A stretch of DNA of 16,737 nt from NCBI GenBank assembly GCA_014384545.1, contig JACNFQ010000027.1:1-16737 (forward strand), written 5' to 3'. The stretch comes from a bacterium. GTDB lineage: Bacteria > UBP7 > UBA6624. The notes under the pieces are model-generated. The model was not told the DNA's origin. It saw only the letters and a list, made by a program, of their open reading frames with translations, and ran no database searches. The translations under genes were made by a program, and so were the position numbers. Shown in pieces: positions 7,315 to 15,159 of this stretch (position 1 is its first letter; each line of letters opens with the position of its first letter).

Positions 7315-7344
7315 TTGCGTTTATGCCATTCCTTGCTCTATGTT
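7315..7344 (+). promoter_or_regulatory. Possible promoter of the glutamate synthase operon
   Basis: TTGCGT (7315-7320) and TATGTT (7339-7344) are separated by 18 bases, resembling sigma-70 -35 and -10 boxes, about 35 bases before ATG 7380. TGCTC (7334-7338) and GAGCA (7345-7349) form a short dyad around the -10 box. The match to consensus is weak. The gap 7247-7379 shows nothing else beyond a pyrimidine-rich run. Confidence 0.25.
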
Positions 7345-7379
7345 GAGCACATTTGAACTCATTGGTTGATGATGCCGCC

Positions 7380-8807
7380 ATGGAGGGTTCAGCCATCACC
7401 AAGAACCCTGCAGGTGGGGACGAAGATAAGAGCTCGCCCTCCCACACATTTGAGCGGTATTCCTTGCCCGTTCGTGATGCACCCGATCTTCACTCTACCC
7501 CCTCTCGTTTCAAGGTTTCGGTCGATAGGGTCGGTCTAGCCAAACTCCTATTCAAGGAGGTCTTCCACTATCGATTCAATATGGGGCTTGTCTTGTCTCG
7601 CCCATGTATTTACGGTGTTTTTGGGGGACCATTGGGTGGATTTGCACCTAGGGAACATGAATGCGTGGGGTGCTTGAGGTGCACCATAGAACACCCCGAG
7701 ATTGTGAAGGTGGAACCCAACCCCTTACGGTGGGGATGGGGGGATGACTTCCATAATCCTCTTGCCCTTGACACAGTAGACCATGAATCTCGCTCGGGGT
7801 CTGTTCCGGTTAGGGGGCAAGGTTACCGAGGCAAGTTTGGTGGTGCGGGTTGGGATGGAATGTGGACGGACATGTCAGAAATCGTGCGACCCACCCGAGA
7901 TGGTATCCACGGAAGAGAGTCTATCTCCACCTTGGTTGACTTGGGAGGTTCTCCCCCTCTAGTTGATCCCGACGATTTGCCGGATACCCCTACCCTCTCT
8001 CTCCCTCTTCCTACCTTTCTGGACCTGCCCCCAGCCCAGAGTCAACAGATTGACCTACCCGAGATTTGGCACCGTGCAGCTGCAATGACGAAAGGGATGG
8101 CGTTTCTCCCGGTTAGAACCGTCCTAGAAAAAGGATGCCCGACAACGCATATCGCGCCCTTCTTTTCCTCGGGCGAGGAGCACCTTTGTGCTTCCTTCCA
8201 TGGAACTCGCCTCGTTGAGGCAGAGAGCCTAGAAACGGCTTTAGCTCTCCAAAGAGCATTGCCCCAATCCGTCGTTTCGTTGCGGATGCCCTACCCCGAA
8301 GATCCCACCGAACTTGTGCGCCTCTTCCAAAAGGGCATTCGACTCTTCCATCTCGTTGCCGATTTCCACGGGATTGGACCACAGGGGAGATTCGTCTTGG
8401 ATTTGATTCAAGAATCCCATTGTGCTCTCGTTTCTGAAGGCATCCGTGATCAGTGTTCCTTGATAGGAACGGGTGGTATCCTCTTGGCCGAACATACAGC
8501 CAAGGCGATTCTTTGTGGGTTGGATGCCGTCGCCCTTGATACGGCACTTTCTATCGCTATCCATGGGAGACCACCAGGTGGATTTGGGGGGCGTGATACT
8601 CGATACTCGTTTCCTCACATTCCTGTTGATTGGGCTGCCCAACGAATCACCAATCTCCTTTCGGCGTGGAGAGACCAACTCTTAGAGATTATGGGTGCTA
8701 TGGGACTAAGGGAGATTCGCAGGATGCGCGGTGAAATGGGGAGAGCACTCTTTCAGTCCATTCTTGAAAAAGAAGCGTTTTCCGATATTGAGGGGTTTCC
8801 CGAATGA
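7380..8807 (+). CDS. Glutamate synthase-related subunit: degenerate FMN-domain paralogue with Fe-S motif
   Basis: A 475-residue protein resembling glutamate-synthase-like FMN proteins. Residue numbers here are from ATG 7380; TTG 7353 could add nine residues, and neither start has a good ribosome site. A Cys motif, HECVGCLRCTIEHP, at ~93-106 has C95, C98 and C101 in C-x2-C-x2-C spacing, but the usual fourth Cys before Pro is His105. A further Cys is at 76. The conserved segment GMWTDMSEIVRPTRDGIHGRE (160-180) follows. The C-terminal half keeps TIM-barrel-like strands (LVADFHGIG; LIGTGGILLAEHTAKAILCGLDAVALDTAL) comparable to the end of a GltS FMN domain. It lacks the T-G-E-G-G, A-Q-G-A-K-P-G and G-G-T-G-A-A-P motifs seen in the next gene, so it is probably an accessory or electron-transfer subunit. 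It overlaps the next gene by ATGA. Confidence 0.7.
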   Translation: MEGSAITKNPAGGDEDKSSPSHTFERYSLPVRDAPDLHSTPSRFKVSVDRVGLAKLLFKEVFHYRFNMGLVLSRPCIYGVFGGPLGGFAPREHECVGCLRCTIEHPEIVKVEPNPLRWGWGDDFHNPLALDTVDHESRSGSVPVRGQGYRGKFGGAGWDGMWTDMSEIVRPTRDGIHGRESISTLVDLGGSPPLVDPDDLPDTPTLSLPLPTFLDLPPAQSQQIDLPEIWHRAAAMTKGMAFLPVRTVLEKGCPTTHIAPFFSSGEEHLCASFHGTRLVEAESLETALALQRALPQSVVSLRMPYPEDPTELVRLFQKGIRLFHLVADFHGIGPQGRFVLDLIQESHCALVSEGIRDQCSLIGTGGILLAEHTAKAILCGLDAVALDTALSIAIHGRPPGGFGGRDTRYSFPHIPVDWAAQRITNLLSAWRDQLLEIMGAMGLREIRRMRGEMGRALFQSILEKEAFSDIEGFPE

Positions 8808-10090
8808 CTCTCATCTCTTTGAAAGCCCTCAAACACCGCGGCAATCTAAACAAAGGGCTGCGGTGGTGGCCTGAAGGCAACTATGGAGATCATCCTGCCC
8901 TTGGGGACGCAAGGTGGACGCCCGACCTCATCATGGCTGGCTGGGAAATGGCTGGAACGGGCAAGCCTCCCGTTGCCGTTATCAACCACCAAACGGGCGC
9001 TTCAGAAGGGGGATTTGACCGTCTCACCTTCAAAGAGGGAACCCAAAAGAAGAAGGGTATCATAGACCTCTCTTTACGATTGAACAGAAGAGAACCTCGT
9101 TTAGACCAGATGCGTATTGGTCTCCCTTGGTACGGGGGAGGGATGTCCTATGGCTCGGTGAGTGATCAAGTCATGGCAGCGCGTGCCTTGGCAGCGAAGA
9201 GCCACAAGACCTTGACCTGCACAGGTGAAGGAGGGTATCCCCCCTCAATGATCCCCTATGCCGACCATGTCATTACACAAGTGGCAACTGGATTGTTTGG
9301 TGTTAGTGAAGAGACGATTCAACGCGCGCCCATTCTTGAGTTCAAGTATGCCCAAGGCGCAAAACCCGGGCTGGGCGGACACCTCCTAGGCGACAAGAGC
9401 ACTTCCGAGGTTGCCAAGATGCGCGAATCGGTCCCTTGGGTATCACTCTTTTCTCCTTTTCCGTTCCATTCGGTCTATAGTGTGGAGGACCACCGGAAGC
9501 ATATTGATTGGTTGCGAACTGTCAACCCTGACGCCTTGATTTCTGTAAAGGTAAGCACCCCCTCCGATGTCGATATGGTCGCTGTGGGCTCCTACTACGC
9601 TGGTGCCCATATCGTCCATTTGGATGGTAGTTATGGGGGAACAGGTGCCGCCCCAGAGATTGCGAAGAAAAACATCGCCATGCCTATTGAATTGGCGATA
9701 CCTAAAGTCCATAAGCATCTCAAGAAAGAAGGTATTCGAGATGAAATCACCTTGATTGCAAGTGGTGGCATCCGGAGCGCAATGGATATCGCCAAAAGCA
9801 TCGCATTGGGTGCTGATGGCGTTGTCCTTGGAACGCTGGACCTCATCGCCTTGGGGTGTACTCGCTGTAGCAACTGTGAAAGAGGGAGGGGTTGCACCTT
9901 TGGACTTACCACCACCGACCCCGAACTCTCCCTTTTGGTTCGAGAAGAATGGGGAGCAGAACGAATCAGCAACCTCTACAAAGCACTCGCTACCCAACTG
10001 GAGAACCTCCTTCGCTCGCATGGTCTTTCTTCAATCTCTGAACTTAGAGGTCGTATTGACCTGTTGAGATATCAAGGAGGCTCACTTTGA
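8804..10090 (+). CDS. Glutamate synthase FMN/Fe-S synthase-domain subunit (archaeal-type, split)
   Basis: A 428-residue protein corresponding to the central FMN-binding domain of GltB/Fd-GOGAT, which adds ammonia to 2-oxoglutarate and reduces the imine to glutamate. Conserved elements in order: GGGMSYGSVS (111-120), TGEGGYPPS (140-148), the AQGAKPGLGGHLLGDK loop (183-198), ISVKV (246-250), DGSYGGTGAAP (274-284), SGGIRSAMDIAKSIALGAD (320-338) and TLDLIALGC (344-352). The Fe-S segment is C352-x2-C355-x2-C358-x5-C364 followed by TTTDPEL. It has four Cys rather than the three with wider spacing of classical GltB, so the cluster type is uncertain. It has no amidotransferase or GXGXG domain; those are in the next gene. 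It overlaps both neighbours by four or three bases, so the three subunits are probably made together. Confidence 0.88.
   Translation: MTLISLKALKHRGNLNKGLRWWPEGNYGDHPALGDARWTPDLIMAGWEMAGTGKPPVAVINHQTGASEGGFDRLTFKEGTQKKKGIIDLSLRLNRREPRLDQMRIGLPWYGGGMSYGSVSDQVMAARALAAKSHKTLTCTGEGGYPPSMIPYADHVITQVATGLFGVSEETIQRAPILEFKYAQGAKPGLGGHLLGDKSTSEVAKMRESVPWVSLFSPFPFHSVYSVEDHRKHIDWLRTVNPDALISVKVSTPSDVDMVAVGSYYAGAHIVHLDGSYGGTGAAPEIAKKNIAMPIELAIPKVHKHLKKEGIRDEITLIASGGIRSAMDIAKSIALGADGVVLGTLDLIALGCTRCSNCERGRGCTFGLTTTDPELSLLVREEWGAERISNLYKALATQLENLLRSHGLSSISELRGRIDLLRYQGGSL
10074..10080 (+). promoter_or_regulatory. Strong ribosome binding site AAGGAGG for TTG start at 10087
   Basis: AAGGAGG ends six bases before TTG 10087, an optimal spacing that supports this unusual start, which overlaps the TGA of the upstream gene. 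Confidence 0.75.
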
Positions 10091-12579
10091 ACGCCAAAGA
10101 TCGATTGCGATTGGCTTCTACCCGAAGCACCCTTCCCCCTTCTCCTCCCCCACCCCAGTCACCGGCTGAGGGCGGGTGTGGGGTTATTGGCTTATCTGCG
10201 GCGGAACCTGTTGCAGGGAAGCACTTGCTGGAAGCTCTCGTCCAGATGCGAAATCGGGGAAATGGAAAGGGCGGGGGAATTGCGGCAGCCGGGCTTGACC
10301 CTGCTTTCTTTGGGGTTGACAAAGAGACCCTTCAAACTCATACTTTGTTGGCTATTGGGTATTTGGATAAGTCCGTAAGGGAACGCGTAGAAAAAGAGCA
10401 CATTCATCCCCATTACCAGATTGCCCATATCCACGAAATAGAGACCCTCCCAATGGGCACCATTGAGGATCTGGAGGTAGAACCCCCTTTTACCGTCTGT
10501 TACTTCGTCCGTGCCAAAGTGGATGCTTTAGAGTTGTGGGCTGATAAGGCAGGCGTAACAGGAATGGAGGGTCGCACCCTTGAAGATGAGTTCGTTTACC
10601 GGACCTCCTACCATCTCAATCTAGAGATGTATGGAGGAGAAAAAGCCCAAGCGTTCGTTCTTTCTCACGGTAGAGACCTTCTCGTTGCCAAGATGGTGGG
10701 GTATGGAGGCGATGTCATACGGCACTACAAGTTAGAAAACCTCAAAGCCCGCGTTTGGATTGGACACCACCGATACCCTACTAAAGGAAGGGTTTGGCAC
10801 CCAGGAGGTGCCCACCCCTTTATTGGACTCAATGAGGCACTGGTCCACAACGGCGATTTTGCCAACTATCACGCTGTTCGAGAATACCTTGCCCAAAAGG
10901 ATATCCACCCTCTTTTCCATACTGATACCGAAGTCTCTGCACTTGTCTTTGACCTACACCATCGGCTATATGGGTATGGTTTAGAGGCTGTTATTGAGAG
11001 CTTGGCTCCCACAACTGAGGGGGATTTTGCCCAACTCCCTCCAGAAAAACAGGATTGGTATGCGGCTCTTCAAAGAAGCCACATACACGGTAGCCCCGAT
11101 GGTCCCTGGTTCTTTCTTATTGCCCACAGTAACCCTGATATTGGGGAGTATAAGTTGGTCTGTATCACGGATACGAGCATGTTGCGTCCCCAAGTCTTTG
11201 CCATCGCCGATGGCGAGTGCCCCATAGCGTTTGCCTCTAGTGAGCTACAGGGCATTGATGCGGCGTTGCGTTCCTTGTCTTCCGAGGACCATAGGTTTTG
11301 TTCAAGACCAGACCACGTTTGGAATGCTAGGGGGGGTAGCCACACCGATGGGGGTGCTTTCATACTCACATCTCGCTCGGGGAATCTCCCTGCCCTTGAG
11401 GTAACGAATAAGTTTGGTGACACCGTCACCGCCTCCAAGCCAGCAAACCTTGGAATCGAAGCCCACCCCCATGCAGCTGCCATCCCTACGAACAGATCCG
11501 ACGCCTTAGCGACCCTCATTCAACGAACGAATGAGAGAATTCCTATGTCTGAACCCCGAAGCCACGCCCTTGCCACCACCGACAGATTCATTGCGCTTTG
11601 GGCGAATGAGATCAAAGAAAGCCCTTGTGATCTCTATTCTTGGGTGGGAGCACCTACAGAACGATCAGAGATCAAGCCCCCGTCCAAACGAACACCTCAA
11701 GATCCGTTAGGAGGAGGGTCCCACACCCTTGCACAAAGTGAACAGACGCTCGTTATTGATGCCCGCAATTTCCCCCAAGAAGGTATTCAAAGCGTCGCCA
11801 GAGAAATCGTCCACCATGCCCAAGCAGGTTGGCATCGGTTTGTCATTGTCCATAATAGGGGGCACCGCTTTATTGGAAATGGGTTAGGCCCCCATTCTCA
11901 AGAGATTCATATCGATATCTTTGGAGCGGTTGGAGACTACCTTGCTAGTGGTTTGGACGGAGCGACTATTGTCGTGCATGGATCTGCCCAAGATCAGTTG
12001 GCTCAGATCATGAAGAGTGGCAAACTCGTTGTACATGGAGATGTAGGACAAGCGTTTGGATATGGTATCAAGGGGGGGGATGTATTCGTTTTGGGAAACG
12101 CCGCAGGACGCCCTCTCATCAACGGCGTGGGGAAGCCTAGGGTCGTTATCAACGGCACATGTTTGGACTACTTGGCAGAGAGTTTCATGGCGGGCGATGC
12201 CCTCAATGGAGGCGGATATGCTATCTTGAACGCCCTTCAAGTGCAAGATGATGGGTCCATCGTTGAACTCCCCCAACCCTATCCTGGAGGGAATCTCTTC
12301 TCGTTAGCATCGGGGGGGGCGGTCTATATCCGTGACCCTGCCCACACATTGGGTCAGTGGCAGTTGAATGGTGGAGACTTTACGCCCTTTAGAGATGTTG
12401 ATTGGGATCTGATTCGTCCTCAGTTAGAAACAAATGCAGAGCTTTTCAACATCCCCGTTGAACGCCTCTTGGAGTGGAACAACTCCACTCATCTCCCTTC
12501 AGAAATCTACCGAAAGGTGATTCCGAGTAAGAGTCAACCTTTGGACCCCGAAGCTGCTTGGCTCGCCCGGAGCGACTAG
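10087..12579 (+). CDS. Glutamate synthase subunit: class II glutamine amidotransferase fused to GXGXG beta-helix domain
   Basis: An 830-residue protein. After a 30-residue Pro-rich leader (LPPSPPPPQSPAEGG) comes Cys31 in GGCGVIGL, the expected N-terminal nucleophile after propeptide removal, as in classical GltB. Other class II amidotransferase motifs are HHRYPTKGRVWHPGGAHPF (227-245) and LVHNGDFANY (252-261), which bind and hydrolyse glutamine. A linker at ~470-550 leads to a beta-helical GXGXG-type domain (~555-760): ASGLDGATIVVHGSAQDQL, SGKLVVHGDVGQAFGYGIKGG and VFVLGNAAGRPLINGVGKP. This fusion without the FMN domain is typical of archaeal-type split glutamate synthases. It would feed ammonia to the FMN subunit encoded upstream. 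G7/G8 runs at 11330-11336, 12072-12079 and 12312-12319 do not break the frame. The start is TTG 10087, backed by AAGGAGG. Confidence 0.85.
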   Translation: MNAKDRLRLASTRSTLPPSPPPPQSPAEGGCGVIGLSAAEPVAGKHLLEALVQMRNRGNGKGGGIAAAGLDPAFFGVDKETLQTHTLLAIGYLDKSVRERVEKEHIHPHYQIAHIHEIETLPMGTIEDLEVEPPFTVCYFVRAKVDALELWADKAGVTGMEGRTLEDEFVYRTSYHLNLEMYGGEKAQAFVLSHGRDLLVAKMVGYGGDVIRHYKLENLKARVWIGHHRYPTKGRVWHPGGAHPFIGLNEALVHNGDFANYHAVREYLAQKDIHPLFHTDTEVSALVFDLHHRLYGYGLEAVIESLAPTTEGDFAQLPPEKQDWYAALQRSHIHGSPDGPWFFLIAHSNPDIGEYKLVCITDTSMLRPQVFAIADGECPIAFASSELQGIDAALRSLSSEDHRFCSRPDHVWNARGGSHTDGGAFILTSRSGNLPALEVTNKFGDTVTASKPANLGIEAHPHAAAIPTNRSDALATLIQRTNERIPMSEPRSHALATTDRFIALWANEIKESPCDLYSWVGAPTERSEIKPPSKRTPQDPLGGGSHTLAQSEQTLVIDARNFPQEGIQSVAREIVHHAQAGWHRFVIVHNRGHRFIGNGLGPHSQEIHIDIFGAVGDYLASGLDGATIVVHGSAQDQLAQIMKSGKLVVHGDVGQAFGYGIKGGDVFVLGNAAGRPLINGVGKPRVVINGTCLDYLAESFMAGDALNGGGYAILNALQVQDDGSIVELPQPYPGGNLFSLASGGAVYIRDPAHTLGQWQLNGGDFTPFRDVDWDLIRPQLETNAELFNIPVERLLEWNNSTHLPSEIYRKVIPSKSQPLDPEAAWLARSD

Positions 12580-12602
12580 AACGCTCTTTTTGATCTAGTC
12601 GC
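12572..12602 (+). terminator. 9-bp perfect inverted repeat at the end of the glutamate synthase operon
   Basis: GCGACTAGA (12572-12580) pairs perfectly with TCTAGTCGC (12594-12602) around a 13-base loop containing a T5 run. It overlaps the TAG stop at 12577-12579. There is no T-run after the stem, so a classical intrinsic terminator is not certain; an RNA-processing or attenuation hairpin, or a DNA operator, is also possible. Confidence 0.35.
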
Positions 12603-12698
12603 ATTCCACCACCCCCCAAGGCGAACGCCCCATTCCTCTTTGACCCCAGATTGAGACCTAGTTCACCACGAAAGCTGTCCCAAATCGTTATGATTGTC

Positions 12699-12707
12699 TG
12701 CTATGTT
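12699..12707 (+). promoter_or_regulatory. Possible extended -10 element upstream of nfnA
   Basis: TGCTATGTT fits an extended -10 box (TG-n-TATnnT) 75 bases before ATG 12783, with no clear -35. It is flanked by the short dyad TGTCT (12695-12699) / AGACA (12708-12712). The rest of the gap 12603-12782 shows nothing I can assign. Confidence 0.25.
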
Positions 12708-12767
12708 AGACATTCGGCTCTTTCTTTTTCGGATTACCGCCGACATACCCTCTTCATATCTCGTTTT

Positions 12768-12774
12768 AGGAGGG
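12768..12774 (+). promoter_or_regulatory. Ribosome binding site AGGAGGG for nfnA
   Basis: AGGAGGG ends eight bases before ATG 12783. It selects that start over an in-frame upstream start at 12651 whose 44 extra residues look non-conserved and Arg/Ser-rich. Confidence 0.7.
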
Positions 12775-12782
12775 TTGCGTTG

Positions 12783-13658
12783 ATGCCCCAGAACCTTAAG
12801 ATTCTTGGCAGAGATGATTTCTCCCCATCCACATTTGCTTTAGAGGTCTATCACCCCCAATTGGCTATCGCTGCCCGACCCGGGCAGTTCGTCATCGTCA
12901 TCGTTTCTCGGGGTGCGGAGCGTATTCCCCTAACGATTGCCGATTTTGACAGGGAAAAAGGAACGATCACCCTAGTGATTCAAGCTGTGGGTCAATCCAC
13001 AAAACAGATGCAGGATGAGATGGTCGTTGGGGCTTCCTTTTTGGCTGTAGTGGGTCCGATGGGTATCCCCAGCAAGATTGGTCACGCCAAGAAGGTGGTC
13101 TGCGTGGGGGGTGGCTTAGGTGTTGCTCCACTATTTCCCCAACTCCGTGCCCACAAAGAGAATGGTGCCTATGTGATGGGTGTAGTGGGGTTCCGTAACG
13201 AGAATTTCCTCTTTTGGGAGAAGAAGTTCGCTTCCTATTGTGACGAGTTGATTATCTGCACGGATGATGGAAGTGCAGGTATTAAGGGGCTCGTTACGCT
13301 TGGTCTTGAACAGAGCATTTCAAAGCATGATGATATTGATGAAGTGGTAGCGATTGGTCCTCCCATCATGATGAAAGCAGTGGCAGAAACGACACGACCC
13401 CACGCCATCAAGACGGTGGTCAGCCTAAACCCCATTATGGTTGATGGAACGGGCATGTGTGGTGGATGTCGGGTGCGCATCGGGGAGGAAACGAAGTTTG
13501 GGTGTGTGGATGGCCCTGACTTTGATGGGCATCAGGTCGATTTTGACGACCTAATGACACGATTGCGTCGGTTTGCTGCAGATGAGCACCTCGCCTTGGA
13601 GCGGTGGCAAGAGAGTTGCCTAGCCAAAGGAGTAACAAGTGGTAAGGAAAATCGCTAA
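12783..13658 (+). CDS. nfnA: NfnA-like FAD/NAD(H) and [2Fe-2S] subunit (ferredoxin:NADP oxidoreductase small subunit; SudB-like)
   Basis: A 291-residue protein of the ferredoxin-reductase-like family. FAD-binding residues are in RIPLTIADFD (48-57), and the NAD-binding signature is VGGGLGVAPLFPQ (108-120) with ICTDDGSAGIKG (158-169). The [2Fe-2S] segment near the C-terminus is MVDGTGMCGGC...KFGCVDGPDFDGHQVDF, with C226, C229, C241 and D221. In crystallised NfnA proteins the cluster has three Cys and one Asp ligand, which this pattern matches. Together with the next gene it would form NfnAB, a flavin-based bifurcating transhydrogenase linking NADH, ferredoxin and NADPH. Older annotation would call it sulfide dehydrogenase subunit beta or dihydroorotate dehydrogenase electron-transfer-like. 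It overlaps the next gene by 20 bases. Confidence 0.82.
   Translation: MPQNLKILGRDDFSPSTFALEVYHPQLAIAARPGQFVIVIVSRGAERIPLTIADFDREKGTITLVIQAVGQSTKQMQDEMVVGASFLAVVGPMGIPSKIGHAKKVVCVGGGLGVAPLFPQLRAHKENGAYVMGVVGFRNENFLFWEKKFASYCDELIICTDDGSAGIKGLVTLGLEQSISKHDDIDEVVAIGPPIMMKAVAETTRPHAIKTVVSLNPIMVDGTGMCGGCRVRIGEETKFGCVDGPDFDGHQVDFDDLMTRLRRFAADEHLALERWQESCLAKGVTSGKENR
13627..13632 (+). promoter_or_regulatory. Ribosome binding site AAGGAG for nfnB
   Basis: AAGGAG lies inside the end of nfnA and six bases before GTG 13639, supporting that non-ATG start and coupled expression. Confidence 0.65.
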
Positions 13659-15159
13659 CCCCCACCGAACGATTCGCACGATTCCTCAGGATCGAACGCC
13701 GATTCCTGAGCAACCGCCAGAGGTTCGACGCTCTAACTTCCTAGAGGTCGCCCTCGGGTATCGCTCTCAAGATGCGACTCTGGAGAGCGAACGATGCCTT
13801 CTCTGTACCGACAAGCCCTGTGTGGCGGGCTGCCCCGTGGGGATTGATATTCCTGCTTTTATCCTCAAGATAAGCGAAAAAGACTACAGGGGTGCCTACG
13901 ATGTACTTGCCACATCCAGTCTTCTTCCAGCCATTTGCGGCCGCGTTTGCCCCCAAGAAGACCAGTGTGAAGCGGTTTGTACAGTTGCTGACACGCTAGA
14001 ACCCGTGGCGATTGGTCGGCTAGAGCGTTGGATTGGAGATATGGCGATTGAGGAGGGTTGGGCGAGTATTCCATACAGCCGACCCAACGGATTCAAGGTG
14101 GGTGTTGTGGGCTCGGGACCAGCAGGAATGGCTGCCGCCGCCGACTTAGCCAAGGCGGGGTGCGAGGTGACTATTTACGAAGCGCTCCACGAAGCAGGGG
14201 GGGTATTGCGGTATGGTATTCCTGCATTCCGTCTACCCAACGCTGTCGTTGATGCCGAGATATCAAACTTGACCAAGCTGGGTGTCCAGATTGAATGCAA
14301 TACCTTGGTGGGGCGTCTGTTCACCATCCCCCAGATGTTGAACGAGATGGGGTTTGACGCGGTCTTCCTCGCCACAGGAGCAGGGTATCCTCGGTTTATG
14401 GGTATCAGGGGCGAATCGTTGGCTGGGGTCGTTAGTGCCAATGAACTCTTGACCCGTGCCAACTTGATGGACGCAGGAGACTTTCCTCAAGTAGGAACAC
14501 CTTTGGGAATGGGTGAGGAGGTTGCCGTGATTGGTGCAGGCAACACCGCCATGGATGCGATGCGTGTAGCCCTTCGGTTAGGCGCTAAGAATGTGCACTG
14601 CATCTATCGCCGAACGAAAGAGGAAGCACCCGCCCGTGCTGAGGAGATTCACCACGCAGAAGAAGAGGGGGTGCAGTTCCATTGGCTGACTGCCCCCATT
14701 GAGATTCTTGGAAATGGGGACGGACGAGCAACAGCGATGAGAAATATCCGAATGGAGTTGGGCGAACCAGATGATTCGGGGCGACGTCGCCCCGTACCCA
14801 TTCCTGGTAGCGAGTATGAGTTTCGTGCCGATACGATCGTTTATGCCATCGGCACAAACGCCAATCCCATTATGGGACAAACGACAAACCTAGACCTCAA
14901 TGAATGGGGGTATGTAAAGACGGATGAAGAGGGTGCGACCAGTATGGCGGGCGTCTATGCGGGAGGGGATATTGTGAGTGGTGCTGCCACCGTGATTCTG
15001 GCAATGGGTGCCGGGAGAAAAGCTGCTGGTGCGATCAAGCGGTATTTGGGGATTCGCTCTGTGGAAAGAGATGAAACCAGAGGACCGTATGGTGTGCGCC
15101 CTGGAGAGAAAATCCATACAAGACTGATGATGCCTAGCGGAGCGAAATATGACACCTAA
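13639..15159 (+). CDS. nfnB: NfnB-like NADPH/FAD/[4Fe-4S] subunit (glutamate synthase small-chain family)
   Basis: A 506-residue protein of the GltD/NfnB family. Two [4Fe-4S] sites are in the N-terminal alpha-helical domain: C53, C56, C61 and C65 (ERCLLCTDKPCVAGCP) and C100, C104, C110 and C114 (ICGRVCPQEDQCEAVC). The FAD motif is VGVVGSGPAGMAAAADLAKAG (154-174), then GGVLRYGIPAFRLP; the NADPH motif is VAVIGAGNTAMDAMRVA (295-311) with CIYRR. The second FAD contact, VYAGGDIVSGAATVILAMGAGRKAA, is near the C-terminus. With nfnA directly upstream (20-base overlap), the bifurcating NADPH:ferredoxin/NAD transhydrogenase is the best call. Classical GltD, delivering NADPH electrons to the split glutamate synthase upstream, is the alternative. 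GTG 13639 is supported by AAGGAG. The stop overlaps the next start by 11 bases. Confidence 0.85.
   Translation: MVRKIANPHRTIRTIPQDRTPIPEQPPEVRRSNFLEVALGYRSQDATLESERCLLCTDKPCVAGCPVGIDIPAFILKISEKDYRGAYDVLATSSLLPAICGRVCPQEDQCEAVCTVADTLEPVAIGRLERWIGDMAIEEGWASIPYSRPNGFKVGVVGSGPAGMAAAADLAKAGCEVTIYEALHEAGGVLRYGIPAFRLPNAVVDAEISNLTKLGVQIECNTLVGRLFTIPQMLNEMGFDAVFLATGAGYPRFMGIRGESLAGVVSANELLTRANLMDAGDFPQVGTPLGMGEEVAVIGAGNTAMDAMRVALRLGAKNVHCIYRRTKEEAPARAEEIHHAEEEGVQFHWLTAPIEILGNGDGRATAMRNIRMELGEPDDSGRRRPVPIPGSEYEFRADTIVYAIGTNANPIMGQTTNLDLNEWGYVKTDEEGATSMAGVYAGGDIVSGAATVILAMGAGRKAAGAIKRYLGIRSVERDETRGPYGVRPGEKIHTRLMMPSGAKYDT

Noticed and set aside
9443-10021. 192-codon minus-strand frame
   Set aside because: Antisense to the FMN glutamate synthase subunit, whose motifs are unmistakable; no domain recognised in the antisense product.
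11070-11519. 149-codon minus-strand frame
   Set aside because: Antisense to the amidotransferase subunit with no recognisable motif or ribosome site.
12651-12782. N-terminal extension of the NfnA-like protein
   Set aside because: The extra residues are not family-like and the strong AGGAGGG supports ATG 12783.
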